From positions 132,672,277 through 132,736,276 of the forward strand of contig CATIUR010000005.1 in assembly GCA_949592205.1 (NCBI GenBank): DNA of 64,000 nucleotides. The letters run 5' to 3'. The translations under genes were made by a program, and so were the position numbers. The stretch's first letter is position 1. Every line of letters starts with the position of its first letter. The DNA is from Helichrysum umbraculigerum. Lineage: Eukaryota > Streptophyta > Magnoliopsida > Asterales > Asteraceae. The notes below the pieces were generated by a model that ran no database searches, had not been told where the DNA came from, and saw nothing but the letters and a program-made list of their open reading frames with translations. Below, piece by piece: positions 1-12,480 of this stretch.

Positions 1-235
1 GTTTTGTTAAGTTGCTGCACCAACAGACCAAACCCAGACCTTTGAATCCGGCGGATTCAAGGTGAATCCGGCGGATTCCTGCCCAAACCCAATGAATACG
101 GCGTATTCGAGTGAATACGGCGTATTCCCCACACCTTGAGCCTAATACGGCGTATTCGGGTGAATACGGCGTATTCCCCAAACTTTGAGTCCAATCCGGC
201 GGATTCGGGTGAATCCGGCGGATTCCCTTCGAAAT
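1..235. repeat. LTR fragment with GAATCCGGCGGATTC / GAATACGGCGTATTC palindromes
   Basis: This stretch matches 13153-13386, inside the solo LTR at 12346-15260, almost base for base, and the match stops abruptly at about 235. It holds paired copies of two 15-bp perfect palindromes. It is a truncated piece of the same LTR family; the rest lies off the window or was deleted. Confidence 0.85.
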
Positions 236-643
236 AAGTTGAAAATGAAAAACTAAAACTACTATTAGCAATTTAACAATACATACATAGTGCGCATATA
301 TAATAAAAAAATTAAAGAAAATATTGAAATTCGAATTTATAAATGATGAATTGTTTGACAATCATTATGTGAATAAGATTAAACATTGGTTTATATTTAT
401 TTTAAATAAGTGAAAATTGTATTTAATTGATTGTTGAAACAAGAATAAAGGGGTAGTTTAGACATTTGATCATCTCTCCTCCACTATTTAGGTAGTCATT
501 TTATTAAGGTAAGATCGATAGTCTAAATCAATAGTTTTAATTCATTAATGGTGGAGATTAGTTTATAAGTTACTAAAAATAAAATGACTACATAATTCAC
601 ACTCTCTTATAATATATGGTCTAGATAGATAATAGATATATAT
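236..643. other. AT-rich intergenic stretch, no gene seen
   Basis: Low-complexity AT-rich DNA. I see no coding pattern or clear element end in it. Confidence 0.6.
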
Positions 644-986
644 AGACCATTTGCAATGGTGCGGGGCATTCTGGAGGCGTTCTGTGCGCCACGTCAGCGT
701 CAACACCACGTCAGCGCTTGCAGTGGTAAACCCAGAACGCCCATTTTTGCCCCCTCGGCCCCACCATTTTAATTTAATTTCCATTTATTTTAACAAAAAA
801 AATACTTTTCATTAGTTAATTAAAATAAAAAATAAATATTAAAAAGTACTTCATTAATAATTAAGAATAAAACGTTACATTGCGATTAAAAAAAAAAGCT
901 ACGATCCTAGAAATTAAAGTTACAATAATTAAAAGTTTACGATCCTACAAATTAAAATTACAATAATTAAAAGTTGCGATTTAGTC

Positions 987-1459
987 CTAAATATTAAAAA
1001 CTACAATAATTAAACTACTCGTCATCGGAGTCTTCTTCACCGCGTCTGAAGAACCGGAACTTCTAGCCGCTTTCCTTACTTGGTTACAGCCCATGGGCCG
1101 TGGATACGGGTCATCCTCAAAAAGCTCGTTCGGAAGGGCAGTCGGGTTGTCGTCTGAGAGATCAATCGAGTCCGTGAAAAAGTCACCCCAGGTGGTGCAC
1201 GCCATTTTGGATGAAATCTTACAACGTCCCAAGCTTCTTTCATGTTGAAGCTTTTGTTGAACATTTGAAAGTATTCATTAAGGGATCTTTTGTACACCAT
1301 ATCATCGTCGTTACCGCTACGCCAAACACGGTTGTGTGATTCGTATATTGCATTGAAGTTTTTGCAATATCTATTTATATAACGCCACTTGGAGAATAGT
1401 GCGTCGGCATAGCGAACCCAACCTTCTTCGTTGGCGTTGAACTTTTCTTCCACGGTAGA
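987..1459 (-). pseudogene. Harbinger Myb-like protein, C-terminal half (broken)
   Basis: The minus strand encodes a piece with EKFNANEEG, SKWRYINRYCKNFNAIY and AWDVVRFHPKW, the pattern of the second half of the plant Myb/SANT-like, NAM-associated family. Plant databases often carry this family under glutathione S-transferase T3-like names. Near 1200-1240 the match moves to another frame, which supplies the acidic tail containing NELFEDDPYPRP, so a frameshift is present. There is no ATG before the block: the first codon read here is GTG. It continues the N-terminal fragment at 4051-4474 after a long interruption. Non-functional. Confidence 0.7.
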
Positions 1460-1493
1460 CTACTGTCGTGCACCCCGCGGTCGGTCGGATTTT

Positions 1494-3960
1494 ACTCCGG
1501 TCGTTGAACCTTCCGGCAAGGGCGCGCGGACAGTGTGTTTTATATTTATTATGCTGGGTATCCTAAGTTTTGATACAACCTAAAGACCTAAAGGGCAGTA
1601 AGCGGTATGTATGACTCAGGTGTCGTTCTTCAAACTACAACGGGCATGGGAATCTAGGAGGATTAATTATCTTTTGTAATTTAGCTGGGATTTTAAAACT
1701 TTTTGATAGGTTGGTTGGTTTTCTAATCTAATTAAAAAACTAATTTAAAGACAGGGGTTTGTACGGAGTACGCGGAGAAATCAAGATAAGGAATATGTTT
1801 GCTGTGACTTCGGCAATGTTATTTGGATGGATAGTTATGAGGGATAAGGTTACTAGATGTGATGATTAATCCGGTGAGGTCATAGAAACTTAATTGATAG
1901 ATAAAGTATTATGCCTACGACCTTTACTCGGTTTCCCACGAATTTATGTTAGCGCTATACCGGATACTCGGGCGTTTTACAGCTTTTCCGTTATATCAAT
2001 TAGGGTTCCAGATTACTCACTAGATATTCCTGTATTTCTTAATGAGCTACAGCTACGATCCTACTATATATCTAACGTAGAGTTGTCCGCAATCAGATAT
2101 ATAATATGTCACATGGATAGCAGTTATAGAATGTCCAGTACACCGGAAGTTCTCCCAAATGCACAGACCAATTCAACCGACGATTATCCTCTAATCCAGG
2201 TCCCCATTTACAGACATCCGGAGGACGTGAGTATCATGGCATGAATTGTTCATTGAACAATAACATGAACAGGGTTTAACCCGCGGAACCGGTTGGGATA
2301 ATCTGTCTAAAGGTCAGTTAAATTGTTCATCATTAATCATACAATCAGCACAACTATTACATGCATGTTAACCTATCTGTAATATGTTTATTATGTTTAC
2401 GAAAATCTAATTAGCAGGGTAGTGATAATGTTTGCGTATGTCTAGCATGCAGTACCTAAGCAACAATCAAACAAGAACATGCAATAGGACGGAACACTAG
2501 TCATCATATTAACTGACCTAATAATTAAATCATGGATATCCCGGAAGTTGTCCCAAAGATACACAACAAACAAGCGTGAACCTAATCTATCTCTAATCCT
2601 ATGCTTCGTGTCCCTCGGATGTGTTTCAATCAAGGGAACAGCGACCATGTTGAGTTCATTGATTATCATACACAGAATAGTTGGCAATCCTACTTCTAGC
2701 AATTGGCCAGGTTCTAGGGAGGAGGATACAAACCACAACATAAGTTGGATAGATAAACAGGCAGAGGTTCAGCTTATAAGTTCGCAAACAGTTTTAAACC
2801 TACACAGACAGAGTAACAGTATGTTTACAATTGGGAATCATTATTTCTACAACGGATTGTGCCCACGACTTTCATAGCTTCCACGTTCCGTACTACACAC
2901 ATTCGTGATGATTCCGGCGCTATACAAATGAAAGCTGTATAACGTTACCTCCGTTGTTTCATAATGGTGTCATCCCCAATTGTATATTATATCATAACTA
3001 TCCTAACATTGCATACATCACAACAAACATTGATTTGTCTAGCCTAGCGTAATTCTAGCATTCATTCCTAAGCATGCATAATACGAAAGCATAATTAAAA
3101 GAATAAATGCAAGAGATTGTATTAAACCTGAATACGAGAGTAATACAGACAAATCTTCACAAATCTGAAGTCTCGGAGTAACTCCGTACAAAAGCTACTG
3201 AGAGCTTCTACTCTAACCTACTAATTATCCTATAACTCCTAAGAGTAGTGCTAGAGAGAGAATGCTAACCTAATTCTAGAGAGAAGTTTTTTAGAGAGAG
3301 AAAGAAAATGAGATGAGAGGTGTGTTTGAAATGAATGAGGAGGCTTGGTATTTATAGGAGAATGAGGTGAAGCTTGATACAAGTCACAAAGCATGAAGAA
3401 CAAGCACCAAAGCGCATACGGGGGGTACTGGACCAAGGGGGGTCAAACGGCACCTTCCAAGCACAAAGGCCCCGTATACGGCACCCTTAGGGCCGTATAC
3501 GGTACCCTAGGGGCCGTATACGGTAGGGTAGTGCCCAGGGGGGGTTAGTGCTTGGTTTGGCCTCCGCTTGTTTCTCGGTTGCTTGGTTCGTCCGTATCTT
3601 CTTTGTTTGGGCTCCGATTTGCTTGATTCTTGCGCCGTTGGTTTCGTTTTTCCGTTACGCTTCTAATGACACTGAGTTTGCCAAATTTGGAAGTGTTTAA
3701 CTTTTGCGTGTTCCGGATGACGATCGACGAGCTTCCAGACTGCATATCTTCTCCGTCTTTCATCCGTTTCTTCTGATTCTTTCACCTCCGGTCTTGGATC
3801 TTCCTATGGAATCATAAAATATGTATTAAGCTCTATTTCCATAAGAACATTGAGAACGGAAAATTTAAGGTGATTGGTTTGCCTCGGTTTGTATTTGGAC
3901 GTTTTAACCGATTTTTGCAGCAACGTCTATATTTAGACTACCTTGGTGATTTTTGGTAAA
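1494..3960 (-). other. Unresolved insertion splitting the Harb-1 gene, LTR-like
   Basis: About 2.5 kb separates the two halves of the Myb-like gene. Its right part has, on the minus strand, a TATA-like TATAAATA (3349-3356) followed by a CT-rich leader, as in a retrotransposon LTR. I could not find matching ends, a target duplication or a primer-binding site. No coding domain is recognised. Confidence 0.4.
3462..3535. repeat. Short GCCGTATACGG palindrome cluster
   Basis: Three copies of a palindromic CCGTATACGG core lie at about 24-bp spacing, joined by ACCCTAGG/ACCCTTAGG linkers. Here the cluster is upstream of the TATA-like box, unlike the clusters in the gypsy LTRs of this window. Confidence 0.8.
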
Positions 3961-4050
3961 TAATGATGGTTTTGAAATGTTTTCACCAAAGAATAGTCCA
4001 AAAAGTGTGGAAATATATCCTTAAAAACATGATTTTTTGGGTCACATCAA

Positions 4051-4474
4051 CTACAAAGTACGCTTTTTTTGGTTGTTGCCGGTGGCGGAGTCCTCGGACG
4101 TGTCACACCAACATGTCGCCAACCACGATTCTTCCAGTGCCGACCAATTTTTTTGGACATATTTTCGGACCGGAATCAACACGCGTTTTATGGCTTCGTT
4201 TTTTGGGAGATTGTTGGGGTTGTTTTTTGGGACGTTGGGTGGTTTGTTCGGGTTGTTGGGTTTGTTGTTGTGGTTGAAAGAATGGTTGTTGGTGTTGAGG
4301 GTACATTCCGTACGGTTGTTGTTGTTGTTGTTGTTGTTGGTTGTATTTAAATGGTTGTTGATAATACGGTTGATACATACCATAAGGTGACATACTCGGA
4401 TTGCGAATAGGGGGTGAGCTACTCGAACCGGGAGTGTTTGGTGTTCCCAAAAACATGAGGTTTGTGTATGACAT
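4051..4474 (-). pseudogene. Harbinger Myb-like protein, N-terminal half (broken)
   Basis: From 4474 downward the minus strand encodes a Gln-, Pro- and Tyr-rich N-terminus with a polyglutamine run made by a (TTG)n tract at about 4315-4340. The Myb-like core, with WSALEESWLA and CDTSEDSATGNNQK, lies in another frame, so a frameshift separates them. A TATA-like TATATATA on the minus strand at 4623-4631 marks the old promoter. The reading frame dies at about 4051, where foreign sequence starts; the missing second half is at 987-1459. Confidence 0.7.
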
Positions 4475-4922
4475 ATTATCCGGGTTTGGGGTTTGATTTG
4501 AGTTGGGATTTTGGTTTTAATTTGGAAAAGGACATGTTGAAGAATTTGTTTTGAATTGTAGAGAAAGTGATTTGGAGAATAATGTGGAATTGTTGTATGA
4601 AAAAATTTGTAGTTGGATATGTGTATATATAGGTAAAGAAAAAATATTTTTATTTTTTTTTTGGTTTGTAGCCGTTGCCACCCCAACAGATCTTTTTTAT
4701 TTTTATTTTTAAATATGCCAAACGGCTAGTTTTTTTTTGTTTATATTAAAACGCATGAAGAAAAAGGAAAAAAAATAAAAAAATATGGTGGGTCCCACAT
4801 GAACGCTCCCTTTTCCGCTCGTGCTCCCCTCCACAACGCCCTCCCCAGAATGTTCCGTTGCCCGCGTTCTGGACGTTTCCCAGGCAAAAACGCCCCTTCG
4901 CTAGACGCGTTACACATGGTCT

Positions 4923-6960
4923 TATAGATTTAATAAATTAAGAGATAATGGTATGGGAACGTATCAAAGTTAACACATTTTGTTATGGTATTTATTCATG
5001 TTTTAAAAAGTCTATTACGTGTATCAACTTTCTAAAATGTATATATTTATGTTGACTTTCGATACACACAATAGAAAATTACATATAGACATTTTTTAAA
5101 AAGTTGAACACAATGGAACCTATGAAACATAAATATTTACATCGAATGCATATGTGGTTATAACTTTTTACCTTTAATTAATAGAAATGCAGTTTTGTTA
5201 TTTTGATACTTGTAAAGATGATTAACATGTATTTATGCTAATTATCAAAGGTCTTGTACTTACATCAACAATGCATCTAATGCCAACTATACGGGTCAAA
5301 CCGACTACAAAACATAACTAAGTTTTGGACAAATGGTAGGCGATCGAAACACGGTTGGTCCATAGTGTGACCGTATATTTCAAATGTTATAAAGAACTTT
5401 TATATTTTCCTTAGAATAGATGGGTAAGGTTTTGAGGGGAAGGCTTCAAATGTGGAGAAGGAGAGGCATGCCGAATTCACTGCATTTTATGACAAAATAT
5501 AAAACACTTCATTTTAATAACATTGCATTTTACACCTATAAAATTTTAATTCAATTTAACTATACTGCATTTTACACCTACAAATTTGTTCCTAAAATGT
5601 AGTGAATTCCTCCTTCCCCGACCTTCACAGAAAATACATGTGGAGAAACTTGTTAAAATTAGCGGTGAATATAAAAATTGATGGTGTGCCTTTATAGTTA
5701 TTTTTATTATAGATTATAGGGTAAATTACATGCATGTAAACCTTTTATTATTTATTTATTTTTTAATATTTTTATCCGCAAGTACATTAATGTGCATGTA
5801 TATATAATAAGCTAGCATTTATATTCCAATTACAACTCAATAACTACCTGTAACCCAACAATTTTGGTCATATATTGATTCGCATGCACGTATCCATTCA
5901 TTTTAATATATTATTTAAAGTTATACCCTATTATAGTCGATGTATTTATATTTCAACCCATTAAGTTTCGTGTATAATTTAAAATATGTAACTAATCTAA
6001 TTTATTAAATTTGGGGTGTTACAACTCTATCACACTCATAAAAATTTCATCATCGAAATTTGGTTCAATATATTAGTTACAACATTTTATCATTTTTGTA
6101 GAGTTTGGGGTGTTACATTAATAGCTACACGTGTAATATAAGATATTTTTATTTTTATTATTATGCATATTAACTATGATGATTTAATCCGCTAACCTAA
6201 ATACACTTTTAAGTAAATGTTAACATCATATTATATTAAAAATGTATTACAACTGAAAAGCAGTATGATTGTAATTAAGTTAATTCAATAATTATTATTT
6301 TTTAAATATGTAATTATGAATTTTAATTAAAATCATTTGATGACCATTAATCCATACATTAAAGAAGCCTTAATCATCTAAAAGAAAGAGTGTATTTAAA
6401 TTATTATATTAATTAAATTTAATTACTACGGAGTACGGAGTATTAAACATGGGTAATTATGTTCAAACTTCAAGGGCATTAATGTTATTTGACTTGGTTT
6501 CAATTTGCTATTTAGGTAGTCAAGGTTTAGAGATAATATCTATGGTTCAAAATCTTTGACCTTGGACATTTAATGGACAAGATTACTTTATATTGATCTA
6601 TATTTAGTAGGGAAACCTAATTTAGTTTTTCTTTTAATATATAAAAAGAGAAAAGAGATGTATTATTGTAGAGATATTATACGGAGTATTACATATGTAC
6701 TTTATACATGTTTATTTACTTTTAAAACATAGATATCTCTTGATAATAGAACATTAAACATTAATGAATGGTTATTCCGATAATTAAAGTTAATATTATT
6801 ATATGACAACATATTATATAATTCTAAAATTCAATTGTTTGAATTTATTTTGTTGTTACACTAACATTAATATTACAATAAATGTTTTGTTTAATAACGG
6901 TTACAACAATCTTACACAAAACAGTTGACCAAATTAATATTGATGCTGTCCAAAATCTCC
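4923..6960. other. Intergenic AT-rich region with small repeat remnants
   Basis: No gene recognised. A small inverted repeat lies at about 5470-5605 (GAATTCACTGCATTTTA against TAAAATGTAGTGAATTC). Two copies of TTTGGGGTGTTACA near 6011 and 6105 bracket a TTTCATCATCGAAATTT stretch and look like scraps of gypsy LTR and polypurine-tract junctions. The last 400 bp is the upstream region of the peptide gene. Confidence 0.45.
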
Positions 6961-6968
6961 TATAAATA
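6961..6968 (+). promoter_or_regulatory. TATA box of the cysteine-rich peptide gene
   Basis: TATAAATA lies 62 bp before the ATG at 7030. It makes the upstream in-frame codon at 6925 an unlikely start, because that codon would precede the transcription start. The second, decayed gene copy keeps TATAAGTA at the same position. Confidence 0.75.
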
Positions 6969-7029
6969 TAACACACGAGGGCTCTCATTCTCAAAAAACA
7001 CAAATTTAAAAGCGCAACAAGCAGCTACT

Positions 7030-7287
7030 ATGGTGAGTGCTTTGATCAAAACTGCATTTTTTGCCACATTGATGCTCAACACTTGTGGTTTAATTTACGT
7101 TAGTGCAATACCATTTGTTAAGGATCGGAAATTGGCTCCAACTGTTACCGCCGATGCAGAGAGCTCAACCGACACAACTTACGTCCCAAACCAGCATTGT
7201 GCTGGTACAAACGATTGTCTGCATTTCTGCTGCCCTGGATTCCAACCACATTGTATAGCAGGATCTTGTTGGTGTCATAAATTATAG
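7030..7287 (+). CDS. Secreted cysteine-rich peptide precursor (defensin-like, unassigned)
   Basis: An 85-residue precursor. Residues 1 to about 26 form a hydrophobic signal peptide ending near YVSA; then comes an acidic Ser/Thr-rich spacer, then a C-terminal domain with seven cysteines in the order C-x5-C-x3-CC-x6-C-x4-C-x-C. This layout fits small secreted plant peptides of the defensin-like or knottin type, but I do not recognise the exact family and seven cysteines is one short of a classical plant defensin. The start is the ATG at 7030, following the TATA box at 6961-6968. A degenerate tandem copy at 9099-9318 keeps the same promoter and C-terminal motif, which supports this being a real gene. 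Target and function unknown. Confidence 0.75.
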   Translation: MVSALIKTAFFATLMLNTCGLIYVSAIPFVKDRKLAPTVTADAESSTDTTYVPNQHCAGTNDCLHFCCPGFQPHCIAGSCWCHKL

Positions 7288-7618
7288 CAGAAGTTTAGAT
7301 GATAAAAACAACAAATACTATTTGTTAATGCATGTTTGAAAACATATTTATTCTCATGTTGAATATTCTGTTCAAACAAATAGGTTTTGGTTGATCGAAA
7401 ATTCAATTCGAATTTCTTCTTTTAATTTTTCAAATTAAACTATAAAAAGAGACTTAAGCAATGGGAAGAAACAAAGATGAATGTTGTGCCTCAAATTAAA
7501 AGAAAAAATAAAGGAAAGCCGATGAGGTGTCTTTCTCGTGGTTATTATTTTTGTTGTTACGCTAACGTAAGTCTTATTAAGCCACTATTAAGATCTCATC
7601 TTTGAATTGCATTTAGTA
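7288..7618. other. 3' flank of the peptide gene
   Basis: AT-rich DNA that probably holds the 3' UTR. No other feature is visible before the Mutator-like element. Confidence 0.5.
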
Positions 7619-7627
7619 TATTAATTA

Positions 7628-8896
7628 GGGTAAGTGTCTGTGAATGCACTCAACTCATCCTCAATGTCTATTGTGTATATCGTACTTACGGGTAGTGTTT
7701 TTAATGCACGTAACTTGTTGAAAAGGGTAATTAACGCACTTTACCTGGAACAATCCTATGCGGCACCGGTTGCATTAATTTTGGTTGACTCAGTGCCACG
7801 TTGGATACCAAATCAGCTGCCACATCAACAAATGGATGATGTGGCTCTTTTTATTTTTGTATTCACTACCATAATATTTACTTTATTATTATTTCAATCC
7901 TTTAAATCCTTCAATACCCCCATTCATGCTTGTAGATCTTTCATCTTGCCAAAAGCATGAGCCCAAACTTCAACCCACCACCAACAGCATCAACCCACCA
8001 CCAACCCGGCATCAATACACTACCGCCGACATCAATCCACCACCATCGCTAGATCGGTCATGATCCCCACCGTTCTTTCAACTGGCGGCCGAACCACCAT
8101 CACCACCGTTCAATCATGACCACTGGAACCAGATCTGACCATCGTTGTTCGTCCCTTCTGCTACCGAGGTCAACCGGAGTAGTCGGAATTACACGCGAAG
8201 GGGCGGGTGGTTAAAAGAACACATATGGGTTTTGATTTTTAAATTGTTGGTGATGAATGTTTTGTTGTGATGATGATCTTGATACTAATAAGAAAATAGA
8301 TCTGATGATTTTGTTGAAAAGAGGACTTTAGTTCTAAAGATGACAAAAGGTGGGTTTTGATTATGAGATTAAGATGAAAAGTTTTGTTGGTATTGAAATG
8401 ATGATGATGATCAAATTTAGTGAAGATGATAAGTTTGTTGGTGTTGAAATGATTTTAACATTCAAGATCTGGGAGTGAATTCTTACTTTTTTGGATTAAA
8501 GGGACAAAGGGTTATTGACGAAAAAAAAAATTAATAAAAAAAAATTGACGGTGGGCTATGATGTTTTCATTCATTCATTGAATCATTTTCTTTGTTAAAG
8601 AAAATAGAAAATATATTAAAAGGAAAAAAGAAAAGGAGTTAAAATTTTAAAGAGTAATGCCATTTAATAACAAAGCTGACTTGTAATGCCATTTAATAAC
8701 AAAGCTGACTTGTAATGCCACGTAAGCTCAGATTTTGAAAAAAAAAATGAAGAGTAACCGGCTAAGGGCTAAATAGGTCAAAAAGTACATAAAAACCCTT
8801 TTTTGAAAGTTAAGACAATTAAAAACACTACCCGTAAGTACGATACACACAATAGACATTGAGAACGAGTTGGATGCATTCGTAGACACTTACCCC
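7628..8896. mobile_element. Non-autonomous Mutator-like element (9-bp target duplication)
   Basis: Long terminal inverted repeats of about 75 bp start GGGTAAGTGTCTGTGAATGC on the left and, reversed, GGGGTAAGTGTCTACGAATG on the right. They are flanked by the perfect 9-bp direct repeat TATTAATTA at 7619-7627 and 8897-8905, the hallmark of Mutator transposition. No transposase is seen. The interior is rich in CACCAC and GATGATGAT stretches and could hold captured host sequence, which I cannot identify. Confidence 0.88.
8655..8712. repeat. 29-bp tandem duplication
   Basis: Two adjacent copies of a unit beginning TAATGCCATTTAATAACAAA lie inside the Mutator-like element. Confidence 0.9.
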
Positions 8897-9098
8897 TATT
8901 AATTATTAATCTTAGCATTTTACTCTTCAAATATCCATCGTATATCATGTATAACATATAATTGGTTACCATAATCTTATACAATAAAATTGACAAAATT
9001 CGTGCTAGTGATGTACAAAATCTCATATAAGTATAGCATATGCGATCTCGATCTCATTCTCACAAAATACTAATCTGAAAGTGCAAGAAGCAGCAGGT

Positions 9099-9318
9099 AT
9101 GGTGAGTGCTTTGTCACATTAATGCTCAGCACTTGTGGTTTAATTTACGCTAGTGCAATACCATTTGCTAAGGATCACAGCCGATGTTGAGATCTCAACC
9201 GACATAACTTACATCTCAAACCAACATTGTGATAGTGTAAACGATTTTTTCAGCATTTTTGTTGCCCTGGAATCATACCACATTGCATAGTTGGATCTTG
9301 CTGGTGTCATATATAGAT
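9099..9318 (+). pseudogene. Decayed tandem copy of the cysteine-rich peptide gene
   Basis: It aligns with 7030-7287 from the promoter through the C-terminal cysteine motif. A roughly 20-bp deletion after the fifth codon shifts the frame and brings in an early TAA. Further small indels follow, including inside the first cysteine pair. The end still reads CCPG and GSCWC in one frame. The TATA-like box at about 9029 and the 5' UTR are recognisable, so this was a whole-gene tandem duplicate, not a retrocopy. Confidence 0.85.
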
Positions 9319-9390
9319 ACCGGATACATATACCAGAATTTTAGATATGATAAAAGGAACAAATGCCAAGTATGAATGCATGTTAAAAAT

Positions 9391-9441
9391 AACGTAAGCT
9401 AATAAGTTAAAGCTATAACGTAAGCTAATAAGTTAAAGCTA
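9391..9441. repeat. Tandem duplication of a 26-bp unit
   Basis: Two adjacent copies of AACGTAAGCTAATAAGTTAA plus six bases lie just downstream of the peptide pseudogene. Confidence 0.9.
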
Positions 9442-11381
9442 CGAGGTTTGCAAGTAAGCTTTACCCAAACACCCCCCAAGTAAGCTTAATAATCCCTACT
9501 CAGATATAGCAGGAAATTAATTACCTTTGGAAACATAATTACATATGGAGAGTTTAGTTATGGAAAAATTTCCTCATTCTTCCTTTTCTGTTTTTGTAGA
9601 AATTGGGAAGTGTTTTAATTCTCTAGAAAAACAATGAAAACTTAGAAAACGTGTTCAAATGTCAGGGATGATATTTTTCTTTTCTAAGAGGTATTAGAGA
9701 TGGAAACTTGAAAACCCATAAAAAGTAATTTTCAAATTTTTAGATATTAAAACGAAAATAGGGATTTTCCTTTACTTAGAAAAGTTTGGTGGAAAACTCA
9801 TATTTGAACGCATTTTCTATTTTTTAAGTTTTCTTAGAAAAATTTATGAAAAAATGGAGAAGTTTTATGTAACTAAACGCGCTCATAATGTTGTAGCTTT
9901 CACTTTGGATGCTATCTTTTTGTGATCACATATCTATATACTAACATAGAAATAGCTTAAGACAAAGTCTAACAAAAAGAAAGAAAGTGAGATTAATGTT
10001 TTGCTCTTTTAACTATCTCATTCAACTTGAAAACACATATATTAAATGTAATTTATTATAAAGTTAATGCATCATAATTAATTTCGGTTATAAAACATGT
10101 AACCTAATATTTATTTGCCTTATTTATAGAATAATGTAACTTACATCATAAAGAGTTTAACATATAGTACAAACAATTATGTTAAATGTACATACATTTA
10201 AAGCCAAAAATTATTTAATATTGACATTTGTTGCTAATTATATTAAAACTCAAAGAATATGAAACGGAAACTAATTCATCAATGTAAGTACATAAGATTT
10301 AAATATCATTTATTATCATCAACATGATAATTAAATTTAATTAATAAAAGGTTAGAAATCTATAATCTTGATCTAATACTTTTATATAAAGAGAGTTTGC
10401 CAATTTGATATCTTAACCAATAATTGAAATTATTATTCTACATTTTTAATTGATACAATTAATATCTAACGTAAATAGTACAAACACCTAATTACGATAA
10501 GGAAAATAGTTTATCGTATTATTCTAACAATTATCTATCTGATTGTCTTACTTAATAACTACATTGCATATTTGTAGGTAAACATTTCTAGAATCTCAAT
10601 TACTATAATTAAGGGTGTTAATTGAAGTCGAATCAGATTAGGGGGTTTAGATTAGCACATCAAAAATTTTCAACCTGAACCCAAACTAACATGATAAACG
10701 CATTAAAATAACACATCCACAAAAAGACCCGCATAACCCATTTTGGTAAATGGGTCGATAGATTGACAAATTGGAAAAAAAAAATATTTCCGAGTTGGTG
10801 GCTTAACCCATTGACCCCAATTTATGTGCACGAAATATGCCCAATAATAGATTAAAATGGTTGATGGTCTTTGAGTTAATGGGTTCAGAGTTGCAGGTTA
10901 AAAGTTCTCAACCTAAACCTGAACCATGGTGAATGGGCTAATTGGTCAAAATTAACTAATATGGCATAGTCCGCATAAACTATTTAGGTAAACAAGTTAA
11001 TGGATTCGAGTGTTGTTATTTATTATGAAAATGAAAAAGGTCAGAGTTTTGGGTCGCACGTTGATTCAAACCATAACCCAAACTCAATCCCAAATATTTA
11101 AGTGGTTAGTTGGTTTTGGGTTATCATTTAGATCATAACGTATAAAATAAAGTAAGAAATGATATAATACTATATTTTTTTCAAATTTTATTTAAGGTTT
11201 ACACGATTACGCCGTCGCATTTCACGGGTATTATGGGGTATTATGATAGTAAAATAAAAATCATATATGGAATGATTCGAAATGAAAAATCCAACGAAGC
11301 ATCCGGACTCTAGTCTATTAAGAATCCTTGTTAACACGTTACTAGACAGTCTCAATCTACCATCTATACAATAAACTCTCA
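9442..11381. other. Intergenic region, no gene seen
   Basis: AT-rich with no convincing coding pattern. From about 10612 to 11130 the text is rich in AACCCA and GGGTTA words beginning AAGGGTGTTAATTG, like many short non-autonomous DNA transposons, but I found no matching end. Confidence 0.45.
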
Positions 11382-12437
11382 TAAGACCATTCCCAACAGT
11401 GACAGAAACTGACAGAAACCGACGTGCCACGTCTACGCCACGTCAACTTTTTCACCCAACTGACAGGCCACTCCCAACAGTGGTCCGTCACTTCCATTTT
11501 TCAGGGACCCACAACACTAACTTAATTAAATAATACACAATTATTAAAATAAAACACATTTCATTCAAATTAAAAACATTACAATAATTAAAAAAAAAAA
11601 TTACAATCCTAAAAAAAAAAACGTTGCACTAATAAAAAAATACAATTATTAAAAATTAATAGTAGTCTAATCCGAGCTTGATTCTTCGTTTTCGTTAGCG
11701 GCCTCTGTAACACCTGGTCAAAAAGTCAACTTGCGCGTCTAATTTAAACTTTTAATCTTCGTACTAAGTACGCATTATTACCACGGAATTTAAAAATTAT
11801 ATATAATGTATATATAATACGATGGATTACTCAGAAAAACGCGTCCAAACTTCAATGTCAAAAATCTCAAAACTAATATTTTATTAGTTAGAATGAATAT
11901 TATATAATTTGAGAAAAATAATAAACATTTGGAAATAACATAAATAAATTTTAGAATTTAAAGTATTATTTTGAACTACGAGCGGGTACGAAAATACTGG
12001 TATTTTGTACTGCGGTTGGAGACCACAGTATACAAAAGTGGGAGCTGAGTTTAACAAAACTCAACCCCCATCTCTTTTCTCACTTCATTTTTCTTCTTCT
12101 TCTTCACATCTCCACCCCATTTTCTCTCTAAAAATAATCACCACCAATAACCACCACCACCGCCGGCCGACCACCGCCACCACCAACACTAACATTTTCG
12201 GAACCACCATCAAGAGAGGAACAACATTAGCAAAGGCAACACCCTCGTTTTCTTCCTCGTTTGGCCTCGATTTGCATTTGTAAGAAATTCCTAAATTTTT
12301 AGGTTTAATCATTTTGGTGTAATGTTTTGGTGTAATAATGTTTACTGTGACACCCGGTCAAAATAACCCAAAATTAGCACCTAATTTAAACTTTTAAAAC
12401 ACGTAATTACATACGTGTCAATACTCAAGTACACAAG

Positions 12438-12480
<43 letters not shown>

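Larger units (their letters stand above)
644..4922 (-). mobile_element. Degenerate PIF/Harbinger-type element (Harb-1)
   Basis: The ends are imperfect inverted repeats: GACCATTTGCAATGG on the left and, read on the other strand, GACCATGTGTAACGC on the right. The adjoining triplets, ATA and TTA, are one base off the TTA/TAA target duplication typical of Harbinger. The element carries pieces of a Myb/SANT-like accessory gene on the minus strand, and no DDE transposase is visible. It resembles the better preserved element at 11385-25465. The gene is split by about 2.5 kb of foreign sequence. Confidence 0.65.

Noticed and set aside
1894..2877. Open frames of about 100 codons in the insert inside Harb-1
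   Set aside because: Overlapping frames on both strands with no family resemblance and, for the 1894 frame, no ATG start.
6925..7029. Longer start for the cysteine-rich peptide (120 residues)
   Set aside because: The upstream codon precedes the TATA box; the extra residues do not form a signal peptide, while those from 7030 do.
12005..12283. Open frame of 92 codons, with a copy at 21053-21331
   Set aside because: Both lie in the CT-rich leader of the Gag-only LTRs and read as Ser/Thr/His low complexity. They are leader sequence, not convincing genes.
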